From: Pantoea brenneri
GTDB taxonomy: Bacteria > Pseudomonadota > Gammaproteobacteria > Enterobacterales > Enterobacteriaceae
Length of the DNA stretch: 64,000 bases
Assembly (NCBI GenBank): GCA_002095305.1
Contig: MIEI01000010.1
Span: forward strand, 28,759-92,758
Reading direction: 5' to 3'
Positions 52,001 through 60,731 of the stretch are shown in pieces. Position 1 is the stretch's first letter. Every line of letters starts with the position of its first letter. A program made the translations under genes and the position numbers. Under the pieces are notes generated by a model. The model searched no databases. It was given only the letters and a program-made list of their open reading frames with translations, and was not told the DNA's origin.

Positions 52001-53518
52001 ATGAATCAGACAGAACGTCTCCACACTAACTTTCCCCATCTGCGAAGCTTAACAGCATTTAATACTGCCAGTAGCACTGCCCCGTGGCTCGCTGATGCTG
52101 AGGCGAAACGGTATCGCAAACTGTGTCACTCCGTAGAAGACGCCGTCATGCGCAGTGGCTTACAGAATGGGATGACGATCTCCTTTCATCACGCATTTCG
52201 TGAAGGCGATCGGGTGATTAATAACGTGATTGCACTACTGGCAAGAATGGGATTTAAAGATCTGACGCTGGCTTCCAGTTCGCTGATGAGCTGCAACGAA
52301 AACCTGATTGAGCATATTAAAAATGGCGTAATCAACCGAATCTACACCTCCGGCATGCGCGGCAAACTCGCTGATGCTATTTCACACGGACTGATGGACG
52401 AACCGGTGCAGATTCATTCTCACGGCGGCCGCGTAAAACTGTTGCAGGACGGAGAGCTTCAAATCGACGTGGCATTCTTAGGCGTACCCTGTAGCGATGC
52501 GTTTGGCAATGCTAACGGTATACACGGCAAATCCTGCTGTGGCTCACTGGGTTACGCCATGGTAGATGCCCATTTTGCCCGGAAAGTCGTGTTACTTACT
52601 GAAGAGATGGTGCCTTTTCCTAATACACCCGCCAGCCTGGTGCAGGATCAGGTGGATTACATTGTCCAGGTTGAAAGCGTGGGGGATCCGGCGAAGATTA
52701 GCGTGGGGGCAGCGCGGGTCACCAGCAATCCCCGTGAGTTGATGATTGCCCGCTATGCAGCAGAAGTGATTGAATTCTCAGGCTACTTCAACCCCGGCTT
52801 TTCGATGCAGACCGGCTCTGGCGCAGCCGCCACGGCCTGCACCCGCTTTATGGGCGACAAAATGGCGCGACACGACATAAAAGCGCGCTTTGCGCTGGGG
52901 GGCATTACCGGTAGCCTGGTGGACCTGCATAAGAGGGGGCTAATCGAAACGCTGCTGGATACGCAGTGCTTTGACAGCGAGGCGGCGGCTTCGCTGGCAA
53001 CAAGTCAAAATCATATTGAGATTTCTACCAACGTTTATGCCAATCCCGGCAGCAAGGGCGCAAGCTGTGACCAGCTTGATGTGGTAATCCTCAGTGCGCT
53101 GGAGATTGATACAGATTTCAACGTGAACGTTATCACCGGCTCGGACGGGGTAATGCGCGGCGCATCCGGTGGACACTGTGATGTTGCCGCGGCAGCAAAT
53201 CTGACCATTATCGTGGCGCCATTAGTACGAAGCCGCATACCGACCGTCGTGAAGCGGGTTACCACGCGCCTGACGCCAGGTGAAAGTATCGATGTGTTGG
53301 TTACCGATCACGGTATCGCAGTGAACCCGGCACGCCCGGAAATCCGTGAGCGGCTTGAAGCGGCAGGTTTAAACATTGTGACTATTGAAGCGTTATATGA
53401 CCGGGCGATTTCTCTGGTTGGCGTGCCGACACCGATTGAGTATACCGACAGGATTGTGGGCGTCATTCGCTACCGTGACGGCAGCGTGATCGATACGGTA
53501 CGACAGGTGAAGAAATAA
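52001..53518 (+). CDS. citF: citrate lyase alpha subunit CitF
   Basis: A 505-residue CoA-transferase-type subunit that swaps citrate for acetate on the CitD arm (citrate:acetyl-ACP transferase). The central SGYFNPGFSMQTGSGAAAT block near residue 262 and the C-terminal GASGGHCDVAAAANLTI near residue 388 are typical. AAGGA lies at the right distance before the ATG. Its stop overlaps the citX start (TAATG). It is functionally parallel to MdcA of the malonate enzyme. Confidence 0.95.
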   Translation: MNQTERLHTNFPHLRSLTAFNTASSTAPWLADAEAKRYRKLCHSVEDAVMRSGLQNGMTISFHHAFREGDRVINNVIALLARMGFKDLTLASSSLMSCNENLIEHIKNGVINRIYTSGMRGKLADAISHGLMDEPVQIHSHGGRVKLLQDGELQIDVAFLGVPCSDAFGNANGIHGKSCCGSLGYAMVDAHFARKVVLLTEEMVPFPNTPASLVQDQVDYIVQVESVGDPAKISVGAARVTSNPRELMIARYAAEVIEFSGYFNPGFSMQTGSGAAATACTRFMGDKMARHDIKARFALGGITGSLVDLHKRGLIETLLDTQCFDSEAAASLATSQNHIEISTNVYANPGSKGASCDQLDVVILSALEIDTDFNVNVITGSDGVMRGASGGHCDVAAAANLTIIVAPLVRSRIPTVVKRVTTRLTPGESIDVLVTDHGIAVNPARPEIRERLEAAGLNIVTIEALYDRAISLVGVPTPIEYTDRIVGVIRYRDGSVIDTVRQVKK

Positions 53519-54063
53519 TGCGCATGTCGACAGAGACATCCCTGCCAGGAGCTATCAGCCTGGAGGCAATGCTGACGGCACGAGAGCACCGTGCGGCGCG
53601 TCAGGCTAACTGGCTCAGGCTCTACAGACAACCCATTATTTCCCTTACGCTGGTCACGCCCGGAGAGGTCAAAGACAATCAGCGCTATCGCAACACCATG
53701 GGGGAGGCGCTGCAAATGTGCGATCAACTGTTGCGAAACCACCACTGGAAAGTGCTTAACCGCACCGTTTTGTGGCTACCCACGGGCCCGGAGGCCTTAT
53801 GGTGTGTGGCTCATCCAGCGACAGAAATCAAAGCCCATTGCGCTGAGCTGGAACATACTCACCCTCTTGGCAGACTGTGGGACCTGGACGTGATTTGCCC
53901 GGTCAACGGACACATCGGCCGCCTCTCGTTAGGGAGAAATATACGCCGCTGTCTGGTATGCGACCAACCGGCACATGCTTGTTCCCGTTCACGTCGGCAT
54001 CCGGTTGATCAGGTCGTTGCTTGCGTGGAGAAGATAATTAATGACTGGTTTACTCGCGACTAA
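53518..54063 (+). CDS. citX: apo-citrate lyase phosphoribosyl-dephospho-CoA transferase CitX
   Basis: A 181-residue transferase that attaches the prosthetic arm to Ser14 of apo-CitD. Motifs include LVTPGEVKDNQRYRNTM near residue 45 and GRLWDLDVICP near residue 118. An alternative ATG lies two codons downstream (53524). It overlaps citF by one base and citG by 23 bases, so the three are translationally linked. The C-terminal RRCLVCDQPAHACSRSRRH segment is conserved in CitX. Confidence 0.93.
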   Translation: MRMSTETSLPGAISLEAMLTAREHRAARQANWLRLYRQPIISLTLVTPGEVKDNQRYRNTMGEALQMCDQLLRNHHWKVLNRTVLWLPTGPEALWCVAHPATEIKAHCAELEHTHPLGRLWDLDVICPVNGHIGRLSLGRNIRRCLVCDQPAHACSRSRRHPVDQVVACVEKIINDWFTRD

Positions 54064-54844
54064 ACCACGCGTTCCTGATGTAGCCGGTCTTGCAGAACAG
54101 GCCTTGTGGCTTGAACTGGCGCTGACGCCTAAACCGGGGCTGGTAGATAAGCTCAATAACGGTTCGCATCGTGATATGAACCACGCGATGTTTGCCCGAA
54201 GTATTAATGCCATCACGCCCTGGTTCTCACGGTTTACCGAATTGGGATTTGAGCATGCGGATAAACCTGCAGAGCAGCAGCTTCGGTTGATTCGCCCCAT
54301 GGGGATCGCCTGTGAACAGGCGATGTATGCAGCAACCGGTGGAGTCAATACGCATAAAGGCGGGATATTCGCCCTGGGTTTACTCTGCTTTGCCGCCGGG
54401 CGCCTGTCGTATCCCGATGCCCGGATGCTCTGCCGCGAAGTCAGTCGCCTGTGCCGGGGCCTGGTGGATCGTGAACTCGCTAGCTGTACAGGCCTGGCGA
54501 CGGCAGGCGAGCGGCAGTATCAGCAATTCGGGTTAACCGGCGCACGCGGCGAGGCAGAAAGCGGATTTGCCACCGTGCGCAAGGTGCTGCCGCTCTGGCA
54601 GGGAGGAACGCTTCATGAGCTGTTGTTACATCTGTTAGCCGTTAATCAGGACAGTAACCTAGTATCACGTGGCGGTATGGCCGGGCTGCACTTTGTGCAA
54701 GGATATGCGCGTCAGCTACTGGCTCAAGGCTGGGATCGTGAGGCGCTCTCAGAAATGGACAGGGCTCTGATTGCGCGCAATTTAAGTCCGGGAGGAAGTG
54801 CGGATTTACTGTCGGTGAGCTGGGTTTTGGCAGGCTGTGGTTGA
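54041..54844 (+). CDS. citG: triphosphoribosyl-dephospho-CoA synthase CitG
   Basis: A 267-residue enzyme making the triphosphoribosyl-dephospho-CoA precursor for CitX. Shared family motifs are LTPKPGLVDKLNNGSHRD near residue 29, AATGGVNTHKGGIFALG near residue 98 and LSPGGSADLLSV at the end. It is a paralogue of mdcB. It ends the cit operon; the following 238 bases to gntU contain no gene. Confidence 0.95.
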   Translation: MTGLLATKPRVPDVAGLAEQALWLELALTPKPGLVDKLNNGSHRDMNHAMFARSINAITPWFSRFTELGFEHADKPAEQQLRLIRPMGIACEQAMYAATGGVNTHKGGIFALGLLCFAAGRLSYPDARMLCREVSRLCRGLVDRELASCTGLATAGERQYQQFGLTGARGEAESGFATVRKVLPLWQGGTLHELLLHLLAVNQDSNLVSRGGMAGLHFVQGYARQLLAQGWDREALSEMDRALIARNLSPGGSADLLSVSWVLAGCG

Positions 54845-54945
54845 TCCCATCGACATCTTCTCGTGGCTGAGCCTTTAGCGCTGTAGCTACCTCTCTGCAG
54901 CATCACAGTCGTACCGAAACAGCGTTGCGATGAGCAGCCAGCACC

Positions 54946-54985
54946 GCCGTCCTTAACGTCAGGGACGGCCGTGCCTCAGTTTTTA
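54946..54985 (+). terminator. possible terminator after citG
   Basis: GCCGTCC and GGACGGC form a seven-pair stem with a ten-base loop. A TTTTTA run starts eleven bases further on, which is farther than usual. It lies about 100 bases after the citG stop. Confidence 0.4.
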
Positions 54986-55082
54986 TCAATCTACATAGCA
55001 ACAACGCTGAAAACGGATGGGCCTCCAGACTCCAGTGCCCGGTACAGACCGGTTAAACACAACATCCAGAGTGGCCACGCCG

Positions 55083-56423
55083 TTACGATAACAACGTAAA
55101 GGCGATCATCCCCACCACCGCGCCAACGGTGCCGAGAATGGTTTCCATCAGAGTCCAGGTTTTCAGGGTCTCTGCTTCGCTGGCCCCGGTGAAGCGACCA
55201 AACAGCCAGAAACCGGCATCATTGACGTGACTGATGATAATCGACCCGCCGCCGATACAAATCGACAGTGCCGCCAGCTGAGCGCCGCTGTAGTGCAGCG
55301 GTTCAATCACCGGCATAATCAAGCCGACCGTGGTCAGACAGGCGACCGTCGCCGATCCCTGAATCACCCGCACTGCGCCCGACAGGATAAAGCAGGCCAG
55401 TGCAATCGGCAGTCCCGCACCGGTCAGCGCATTACCCAGCACCGGGCCGACGCCGGAATCTACCAGCACCTGCTTAAACACCCCGCCCGCACCGATCACC
55501 AGCAGAATAATACCCGCCGGTTGCAGCGCACTGCCGCACACCTGCATCACCCGCTCTTTGTCCATGCCCTGACGGTAGGCCAGACCATAAATCGCCACCA
55601 GCAACGCCAGCAGAATGGCGGTAAACGGGTGACCGATGAACTCCAGCCACTCATATAAAGGGGTGCCTTCGGTGGTGAAGCGCGCGCCGATAGTTTTCAG
55701 GCCGACCAGCACCAGCGGGAACAGAATCAATGACAGGCTGAAGCCAAACGACGGCAGCTTACTCTCATCGACATCCGGCTGATGATCTTCCGGCGGTGCG
55801 CTGAAGGAGACATGATTCCCGATGAAATTGCCGAACAGCGGACCGGCAATCAGCATGCCGGGGATCGCCGCGCACAGGCCAAGCAGGATCATCCAGCCAA
55901 AGTCAGCGTGCATCTGCGAGGCCAGCAGCATCGGCGCCGGGCCAGGCAACAGGAAGGCGGCAGCGGCGGCGACCCCGGCAAACAGCGGGATGACCAGCTT
56001 GACCAGATTGCCACCGGTACGCCGCGCCACGGCAAAAGCGATACTGATTAGCAGCACCACCGCCACTTCAAAAAACAGCGGCAGCGCGCAGATCAGGCCG
56101 GCAATGCCCATCGCATAGTGGGCACGACTCTGACCAAAGGTTTTCAGCATCCGGATAGCGATCTGATCGACGGCACCGGTTTCGTGCAGGATTTTGCCGA
56201 ACATCGCGCCCAGCGCCACCACAATGGCGAGGAAGCCGAGCGTACCGCCCATCCCCTTCTGCATGGTTTCGGCGATCTGATTCAGCGGCATGCCGGAGAA
56301 CAAACCGGCACCAATCGACACTAACATCAGGGCGACAAAGGCGTGCATGCGCGCTTTCATCACCAGAAAAAGCAGCAGCAGGACAGAGCCTGCTGCGGTC
56401 AAAACAAGTGTTGCGGTATTCAT
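55083..56423 (-). CDS. gntU: low-affinity gluconate transporter GntU
   Basis: A 446-residue GntP-family permease with about twelve membrane segments, the same length as E. coli GntU. The family segments GAMFGKILHETGAVDQIA near residue 72, LPGPAPMLLASQMHADFGW near residue 159 and IQGSATVACLTTVGL near residue 356 are present. It starts two bases after the gntK stop, forming the gntK-gntU operon. The high-affinity gntT is missing from its usual place beside nfuA. Confidence 0.95.
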   Translation of the reverse strand: MNTATLVLTAAGSVLLLLFLVMKARMHAFVALMLVSIGAGLFSGMPLNQIAETMQKGMGGTLGFLAIVVALGAMFGKILHETGAVDQIAIRMLKTFGQSRAHYAMGIAGLICALPLFFEVAVVLLISIAFAVARRTGGNLVKLVIPLFAGVAAAAAFLLPGPAPMLLASQMHADFGWMILLGLCAAIPGMLIAGPLFGNFIGNHVSFSAPPEDHQPDVDESKLPSFGFSLSLILFPLVLVGLKTIGARFTTEGTPLYEWLEFIGHPFTAILLALLVAIYGLAYRQGMDKERVMQVCGSALQPAGIILLVIGAGGVFKQVLVDSGVGPVLGNALTGAGLPIALACFILSGAVRVIQGSATVACLTTVGLIMPVIEPLHYSGAQLAALSICIGGGSIIISHVNDAGFWLFGRFTGASEAETLKTWTLMETILGTVGAVVGMIAFTLLS

Positions 56424-56425
56424 CT

Positions 56426-56962
56426 CTAACCCTGGCTGATTGCGTCCCTGATAGTCGCAACCGTAGCCGCCACAACCTCGTCGAGTGAATGATCGATATC
56501 CACCACCAGTACATCTGACTCATCGCTGCCGGGCTCTTCCAGCGTCGCAAACTGAGTGACCAGCATTTGCGGCTTGAAGAAGTGACCTTTACGCGCTTTG
56601 AGACGGGCTTCGATGGTGTCGAAGTCGCCTTTCAGATAGACGAAACGCAGGTTGTCATTACCCTGACGCAGAATATCGCGATAACTTTTTTTCAGCGCCG
56701 AGCAGACAATCACTGAAATCGCCTGGGTACGTTGCATCGCAAAAGCGGCATCGTTCAGCGCCTGTAACCATGGCTGACGATCGTTATCATCCAGCGGATG
56801 ACCGTCGGCCATTTTCAGGATGTTGGCACGCGGGTGGAGAAAATCACCGTCGAGAAAGGCGGTATTCAGTTGATGCGAAACCTGGTTGGCGACGGCAGAC
56901 TTACCGCTGCCTGAAACGCCCATCAGGATAAAAACGTGATGCGACGGGGATTGCGTTGTCAT
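56426..56962 (-). CDS. gntK: gluconokinase GntK
   Basis: A 178-residue P-loop kinase that phosphorylates gluconate to 6-phosphogluconate. The Walker A motif is GVSGSGKSAVA at residues 15-25. DGDFLHP near residue 39, the DDNDRQPWL motif and VCSALKKSYRD near residue 87 are typical of GntK. It is the first gene of gntKU, with a GntR operator about 30 bases upstream of the ATG. Confidence 0.96.
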   Translation of the reverse strand: MTTQSPSHHVFILMGVSGSGKSAVANQVSHQLNTAFLDGDFLHPRANILKMADGHPLDDNDRQPWLQALNDAAFAMQRTQAISVIVCSALKKSYRDILRQGNDNLRFVYLKGDFDTIEARLKARKGHFFKPQMLVTQFATLEEPGSDESDVLVVDIDHSLDEVVAATVATIRDAISQG

Positions 56963-56992
56963 TTTTCTGCTCCGGCAGGGATGAATTTGCCA

Positions 56993-57008
56993 ATGTTACC
57001 GATAACAA
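56993..57008. promoter_or_regulatory. GntR operator upstream of gntK
   Basis: ATGTTACCGATAACAA closely matches the dyad bound by GntR before E. coli gnt genes (ATGTTA-CCGATAACA type). It lies between gntR and gntK, so repression by GntR and release by gluconate are expected. Confidence 0.75.
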
Positions 57009-57102
57009 TGTCGTTTCTCATTGTCTTGACCGCTTAACAGCCTGGCAACCTTTTTACCGGGAAAAGCACGAAAGTGTGAGCTGACTCATAAAATCGCCAG
57101 AA

Positions 57103-58098
57103 TCAGATGCTGCCACCTTCACTGATTTCAAAACCGACATCGAGCGGTTGATTCACGCTGCTGTCACCGGCGATACGCGCCAGCAGCAGCGCCGCCGCTT
57201 CACGTCCCATCTGGTCGCGCGGCGTCAGTACCGTTGCCAGTTGCGGCGTCACCACCTGACTGATGTCGTGACCGTGAAAACCAGCAATCGCCATCTGGCT
57301 CGGCACCTGCAACCCTTGCCGCTGGCATTCAAACATCGCGCCGACCGCCAGGTCATCGTTGGTACAGAACAGACTGTCGGTTTCAGGATAGAGTCGTTGC
57401 GCTTCTCGCAGCAGATCACAACCGGCGCTGAACGACGAGGCATCTTCCATCATCACGCTGCGCGGCGTCAGCCCCGCTTCGCGCATCGCCGCTTCATAAC
57501 CGCGCTGCTTTTGCAGCGTACGTTCATCAAGCCGCGCACCAAGGTAAACCGTATAACGATGGCCTTTACGCAGAATAGCCTGGGTCATCTGACGTGCCGC
57601 TTCCACATTGTCGAAGCCTACCGCCATATCCAGGCAGGGCGTCACGCTGTCCATCACCTCAATCACCGGAATGCCGGCCACTTCCAGCATCCGCAGCGTG
57701 CCGGGAGTGTGAGTGCGTTCGGTCAGGATCACCCCATCAATGTTCCAGCCGAGCAGCGAGCGCAGCTGTAACTCTTCTTTTTGGGGGTTATAGCCGAAGT
57801 GAGCCACCAGCGTCTGGTAGCCCGCCTCATCGGTGACGGCTTCGATGCCGCGCAGAACGTCGGCGAAAACCTGGTTGGTGAGCGACGGCAGCAGCACGCC
57901 AATGGCGCGGCTGGTCGCATTAGAAAGCATGTCGGGCGCGCGATTAGGGATATAACCCAGCTCATCCAGCGCCACGGCAATCTTATCGCGCAGGGCAATG
58001 GAGACCTGCTCAGGATTGCGCAGGTAACGGCTGACGGTCATTTTAGTAATGCCGACGCGATCGGCAACGTCCTGTAATACCGGTCTTTTCTTCTTCAT
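57103..58098 (-). CDS. gntR: gluconate repressor GntR (LacI family)
   Basis: A 331-residue LacI-family repressor. The N-terminal helix-turn-helix with hinge is at residues 6-60 (VLQDVADRVGITKMTVSRYLRNPEQVS). The periplasmic-binding-like sensor domain follows, with the C-terminal VNQPLDVGFEISEGGSI. The ATG at 58098 gives exactly the E. coli length; the frame extends eight codons upstream. It lies upstream of gntKU on the same strand with its own intergenic region. Confidence 0.96.
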   Translation of the reverse strand: MKKKRPVLQDVADRVGITKMTVSRYLRNPEQVSIALRDKIAVALDELGYIPNRAPDMLSNATSRAIGVLLPSLTNQVFADVLRGIEAVTDEAGYQTLVAHFGYNPQKEELQLRSLLGWNIDGVILTERTHTPGTLRMLEVAGIPVIEVMDSVTPCLDMAVGFDNVEAARQMTQAILRKGHRYTVYLGARLDERTLQKQRGYEAAMREAGLTPRSVMMEDASSFSAGCDLLREAQRLYPETDSLFCTNDDLAVGAMFECQRQGLQVPSQMAIAGFHGHDISQVVTPQLATVLTPRDQMGREAAALLLARIAGDSSVNQPLDVGFEISEGGSI

Positions 58099-58171
58099 CG
58101 TAGCGCCTGGGATCGCCCTCATAGCTTAAGTACGATGAGTCTATCACTTTTCTGTCACCAAATTGCCAACC

Positions 58172-58191
58172 GGGCGCGACGTTGCGCGCCC
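58172..58191 (-). terminator. hairpin after yhhW
   Basis: GGGCGCG and CGCGCCC form a seven-pair stem around ACGTTG, ten bases after the yhhW stop on the - strand. No T run follows. Confidence 0.45.
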
Positions 58192-58200
58192 GTATCCGAA

Positions 58201-58896
58201 TCAGACCGGTGGCAGATCAAACAGCAGTACTTCGGCGGCGCTGCTGGCCTCAATGGTCAGTGCGCTTTCATCCCAGATCGCCAGCGCATCGCTGGTGGTG
58301 ACCGCCTGACCGTTAACGGTGACATCACCTTTAACCACCTGAATCCAGATGCGACGACCGGCATCAATTGCGACGTTGTCCTGCTCACCCGCCGCCAGCA
58401 CCCAGCGCGATAAGGTCATATCCTGATAAACCTTCAGCGAGCCATCACGCGCATCCGGACTCAGCACCAGCTGTCGTCCCTGCACATCCGGGAAGCGACG
58501 CTGATCGTAGCGTGGCTCAATGCCGGTACGCTCAGGAATGATCCAGATCTGGTAAAGATGCAGCGGCTCGCTGGCACTGGCGTTGTACTCCGAGTGACGC
58601 ACACCGGTGCCGGCGCTCATGATCTGGAATTCTCCGGCCGGGATCTGCTCTTTGTTGCCCATGCTGTCCTGATGCTCAACGGTTCCGGAGAGCACGTAGG
58701 TCAGAATTTCCATATCTTTATGCGGATGGGTACCAAAACCCTGGCCGCCTTCCACCACATCTTCATTGATCACCCGCAGCGCGGAGTAACCCATAAAGTT
58801 AGCGTCGTGATAGCTGGCGAAGGAAAAGGTGTGCCAGCTATCGAGCCAGCCGTGGTTAGCGTGACCGCGTTCTTCAGCTTTACGTACATAAATCAT
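58201..58896 (-). CDS. yhhW: pirin-family protein YhhW (quercetin dioxygenase-like)
   Basis: A 231-residue bicupin of the pirin family. E. coli YhhW has quercetin 2,3-dioxygenase activity in vitro; its physiological role is unknown. Metal ligands are visible as GTHPHKDMEILTYV near residues 55-68 (two His) and GTGVRHSEYN near residue 101 (His and Glu). The ATG at 58896 is chosen over a TTG two codons earlier because GAGGAG is spaced eight bases from it and the length then equals YhhW. Confidence 0.95.
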   Translation of the reverse strand: MIYVRKAEERGHANHGWLDSWHTFSFASYHDANFMGYSALRVINEDVVEGGQGFGTHPHKDMEILTYVLSGTVEHQDSMGNKEQIPAGEFQIMSAGTGVRHSEYNASASEPLHLYQIWIIPERTGIEPRYDQRRFPDVQGRQLVLSPDARDGSLKVYQDMTLSRWVLAAGEQDNVAIDAGRRIWIQVVKGDVTVNGQAVTTSDALAIWDESALTIEASSAAEVLLFDLPPV

Positions 58897-59387
58897 GTTC
58901 AAATCTCCTCAATGTTTTTTATAGTCTCTCCCTGAGGCGCTTTGATTGATAGCTGAAAAACTTCACGCCTCTGTTCAAAATCATTGAACAAAAGCGGGCT
59001 TATCACTGAAACAGATCGAACGAACCGGATGTGATGAAGGGATGAAGGGGACACCTGACATACAGGTTAATCGGATAAATCTGCCGGATAATAGCCGCGG
59101 GATAGTCAGCGGTTAATTTATTTTGCCGCGTCACCGGCTCAGGCATATTTATGCTCAGGTGAAAGCACGCACAACCTTATTAAGGCATTAAAAATGATAC
59201 CTTAAAAATAACGCTAAATAAGGGATGATTTTTGATACCTTAAAAGTTTATTTATAAAATGAATAATGTGATCGCCGTAAATAACCTGTCCTCATAAACC
59301 CTACTAAAATAGTCAGCAAATAAAAAGCCTGTTGCTTTAAATACCCTCCGATTCATTTTATTTCTGATTATTATTAGGAACCCAATT
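58897..59387. other. intergenic region upstream of sdaC
   Basis: No gene is seen in these 491 bases. The region grows A+T-rich towards sdaC. It contains the palindrome CCTTATTAAGG (59174-59184), two copies of TGATACCTTAAAA, a TGTGA half-site at 59267-59271 that could be part of a weak CRP site, and a GCTCAGG pair near 59138-59160. These are probably control sites for sdaCB. Confidence 0.45.
59195..59245 (+). repeat. 13-bp direct repeats upstream of sdaC
   Basis: TGATACCTTAAAA occurs identically at 59195-59207 and 59233-59245, 38 bases apart. A related CCTTATTAAGG palindrome lies 11 bases before the first copy. The spacing and position suggest a regulator binding site; I cannot name the protein. 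Confidence 0.5.
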
Positions 59388-60671
59388 ATGGATGCCGTTC
59401 AAAATACGCTGATATCAGATGAAACTCCACGCTGGAGAAAAAGCGATACCGTCTGGATGCTGGGACTGTATGGCACTGCAATTGGTGCTGGCGTTTTGTT
59501 TTTGCCGATCAATGCCGGTACCGGTGGTTTACTGCCGTTAATCATTATGGCACTGCTGGCTTTCCCGATGACGTTCTTTGCCCATCGTGGGCTCACCCGT
59601 TTTGTTCTTTCCGGCAAGAATCCGGGAGAAAACATTACTGAAGTGGTGGAGGAACATTTTGGTATCGGCGCGGGAAAACTCATCACCCTGCTCTACTTTT
59701 TTGCTATTTACCCTATTCTGCTGGTGTATAGCGTCGCAATTACCAACACCGTCGACAGCTTTCTCACCCACCAGCTTCACCTGATATCGCCGCCGCGTGC
59801 GGTACTGGCTTTCATTCTGATTGTCGGCATGATGGCCATCGTGCGCTTCGGCGAAAAGGCTATCGTGAAGGCGATGAGTATTCTGGTGTTCCCGTTCGTG
59901 GCCGCACTGATGCTGCTCGCGCTGTATCTGATCCCGCAATGGAACGGAGCCATTCTGGATACGCTCTCGATGAGTGGTTCTGAAACCACCGGCGGCGGAT
60001 TATGGCTCACGCTGTGGCTGGCCATTCCCGTGATGGTGTTCTCCTTCAATCACTCCCCGATTATTTCATCGTTTGCGGTAGCCAAGCGTCAGGAGTACGG
60101 CGATCAGGCGGCATCAAAATGTTCACGCATTTTGGCCTGTGCCCATATCATGATGGTCCTCACCGTAATGTTCTTCGTCTTCAGCTGCGTTCTGAGTCTC
60201 TCCCCGGAAAACCTGGCAGAGGCGAAGGCGCAGAATATTTCCATCCTTTCCTACCTTGCTAACCATTTTAACGCCCCGTTAATTGCCTGGATGGCCCCGA
60301 TTATCGCCATTATCGCCATAACCAAATCTTTTCTCGGCCACTATCTGGGCGCGCGTGAAGGTTTCAACGGCATGGTGATTAAATCGCTTCGCAGCAAAGG
60401 CAAGTCGATAGAAATTAATAAACTGAACCGGATCACCGCCTTCTTTATGCTGGCTACCACCTGGATTGTTGCCACCCTCAACCCCAGCATTCTTGGCATG
60501 ATTGAAACCCTGGGCGGGCCGGTTATCGCCATGATCCTGTTCCTGATGCCGATGTACGCCATTAATAAAGTCCCGGCTATGCGCAAATATAGCGGTCATC
60601 TGAGTAATCTCTTTGTCGTCATCATTGGCCTGATTGCTATCTCCGCCATCGCTTTCTCTTTAGTTAGCTAA
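59388..60671 (+). CDS. sdaC: serine/proton symporter SdaC
   Basis: A 427-residue HAAAP-family amino-acid transporter with eleven membrane segments, very close to E. coli SdaC. Signature segments are MLGLYGTAIGAGVLFLPINA near residue 24, FNHSPIISSFAVAKRQEYGD near residue 220 and KSFLGHYLGAREGFNGMVIK near residue 314. AGGA precedes the start. It pairs with sdaB 60 bases downstream, so uptake and deamination of serine are encoded together. In E. coli sdaCB is elsewhere on the chromosome. Confidence 0.95.
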   Translation: MDAVQNTLISDETPRWRKSDTVWMLGLYGTAIGAGVLFLPINAGTGGLLPLIIMALLAFPMTFFAHRGLTRFVLSGKNPGENITEVVEEHFGIGAGKLITLLYFFAIYPILLVYSVAITNTVDSFLTHQLHLISPPRAVLAFILIVGMMAIVRFGEKAIVKAMSILVFPFVAALMLLALYLIPQWNGAILDTLSMSGSETTGGGLWLTLWLAIPVMVFSFNHSPIISSFAVAKRQEYGDQAASKCSRILACAHIMMVLTVMFFVFSCVLSLSPENLAEAKAQNISILSYLANHFNAPLIAWMAPIIAIIAITKSFLGHYLGAREGFNGMVIKSLRSKGKSIEINKLNRITAFFMLATTWIVATLNPSILGMIETLGGPVIAMILFLMPMYAINKVPAMRKYSGHLSNLFVVIIGLIAISAIAFSLVS

Positions 60672-60731
60672 TGCCGTCGCTTGCCGTACCGGTCAGCGCC
60701 TCTTTCATATTGCAATCCGCATGGGTGAATC

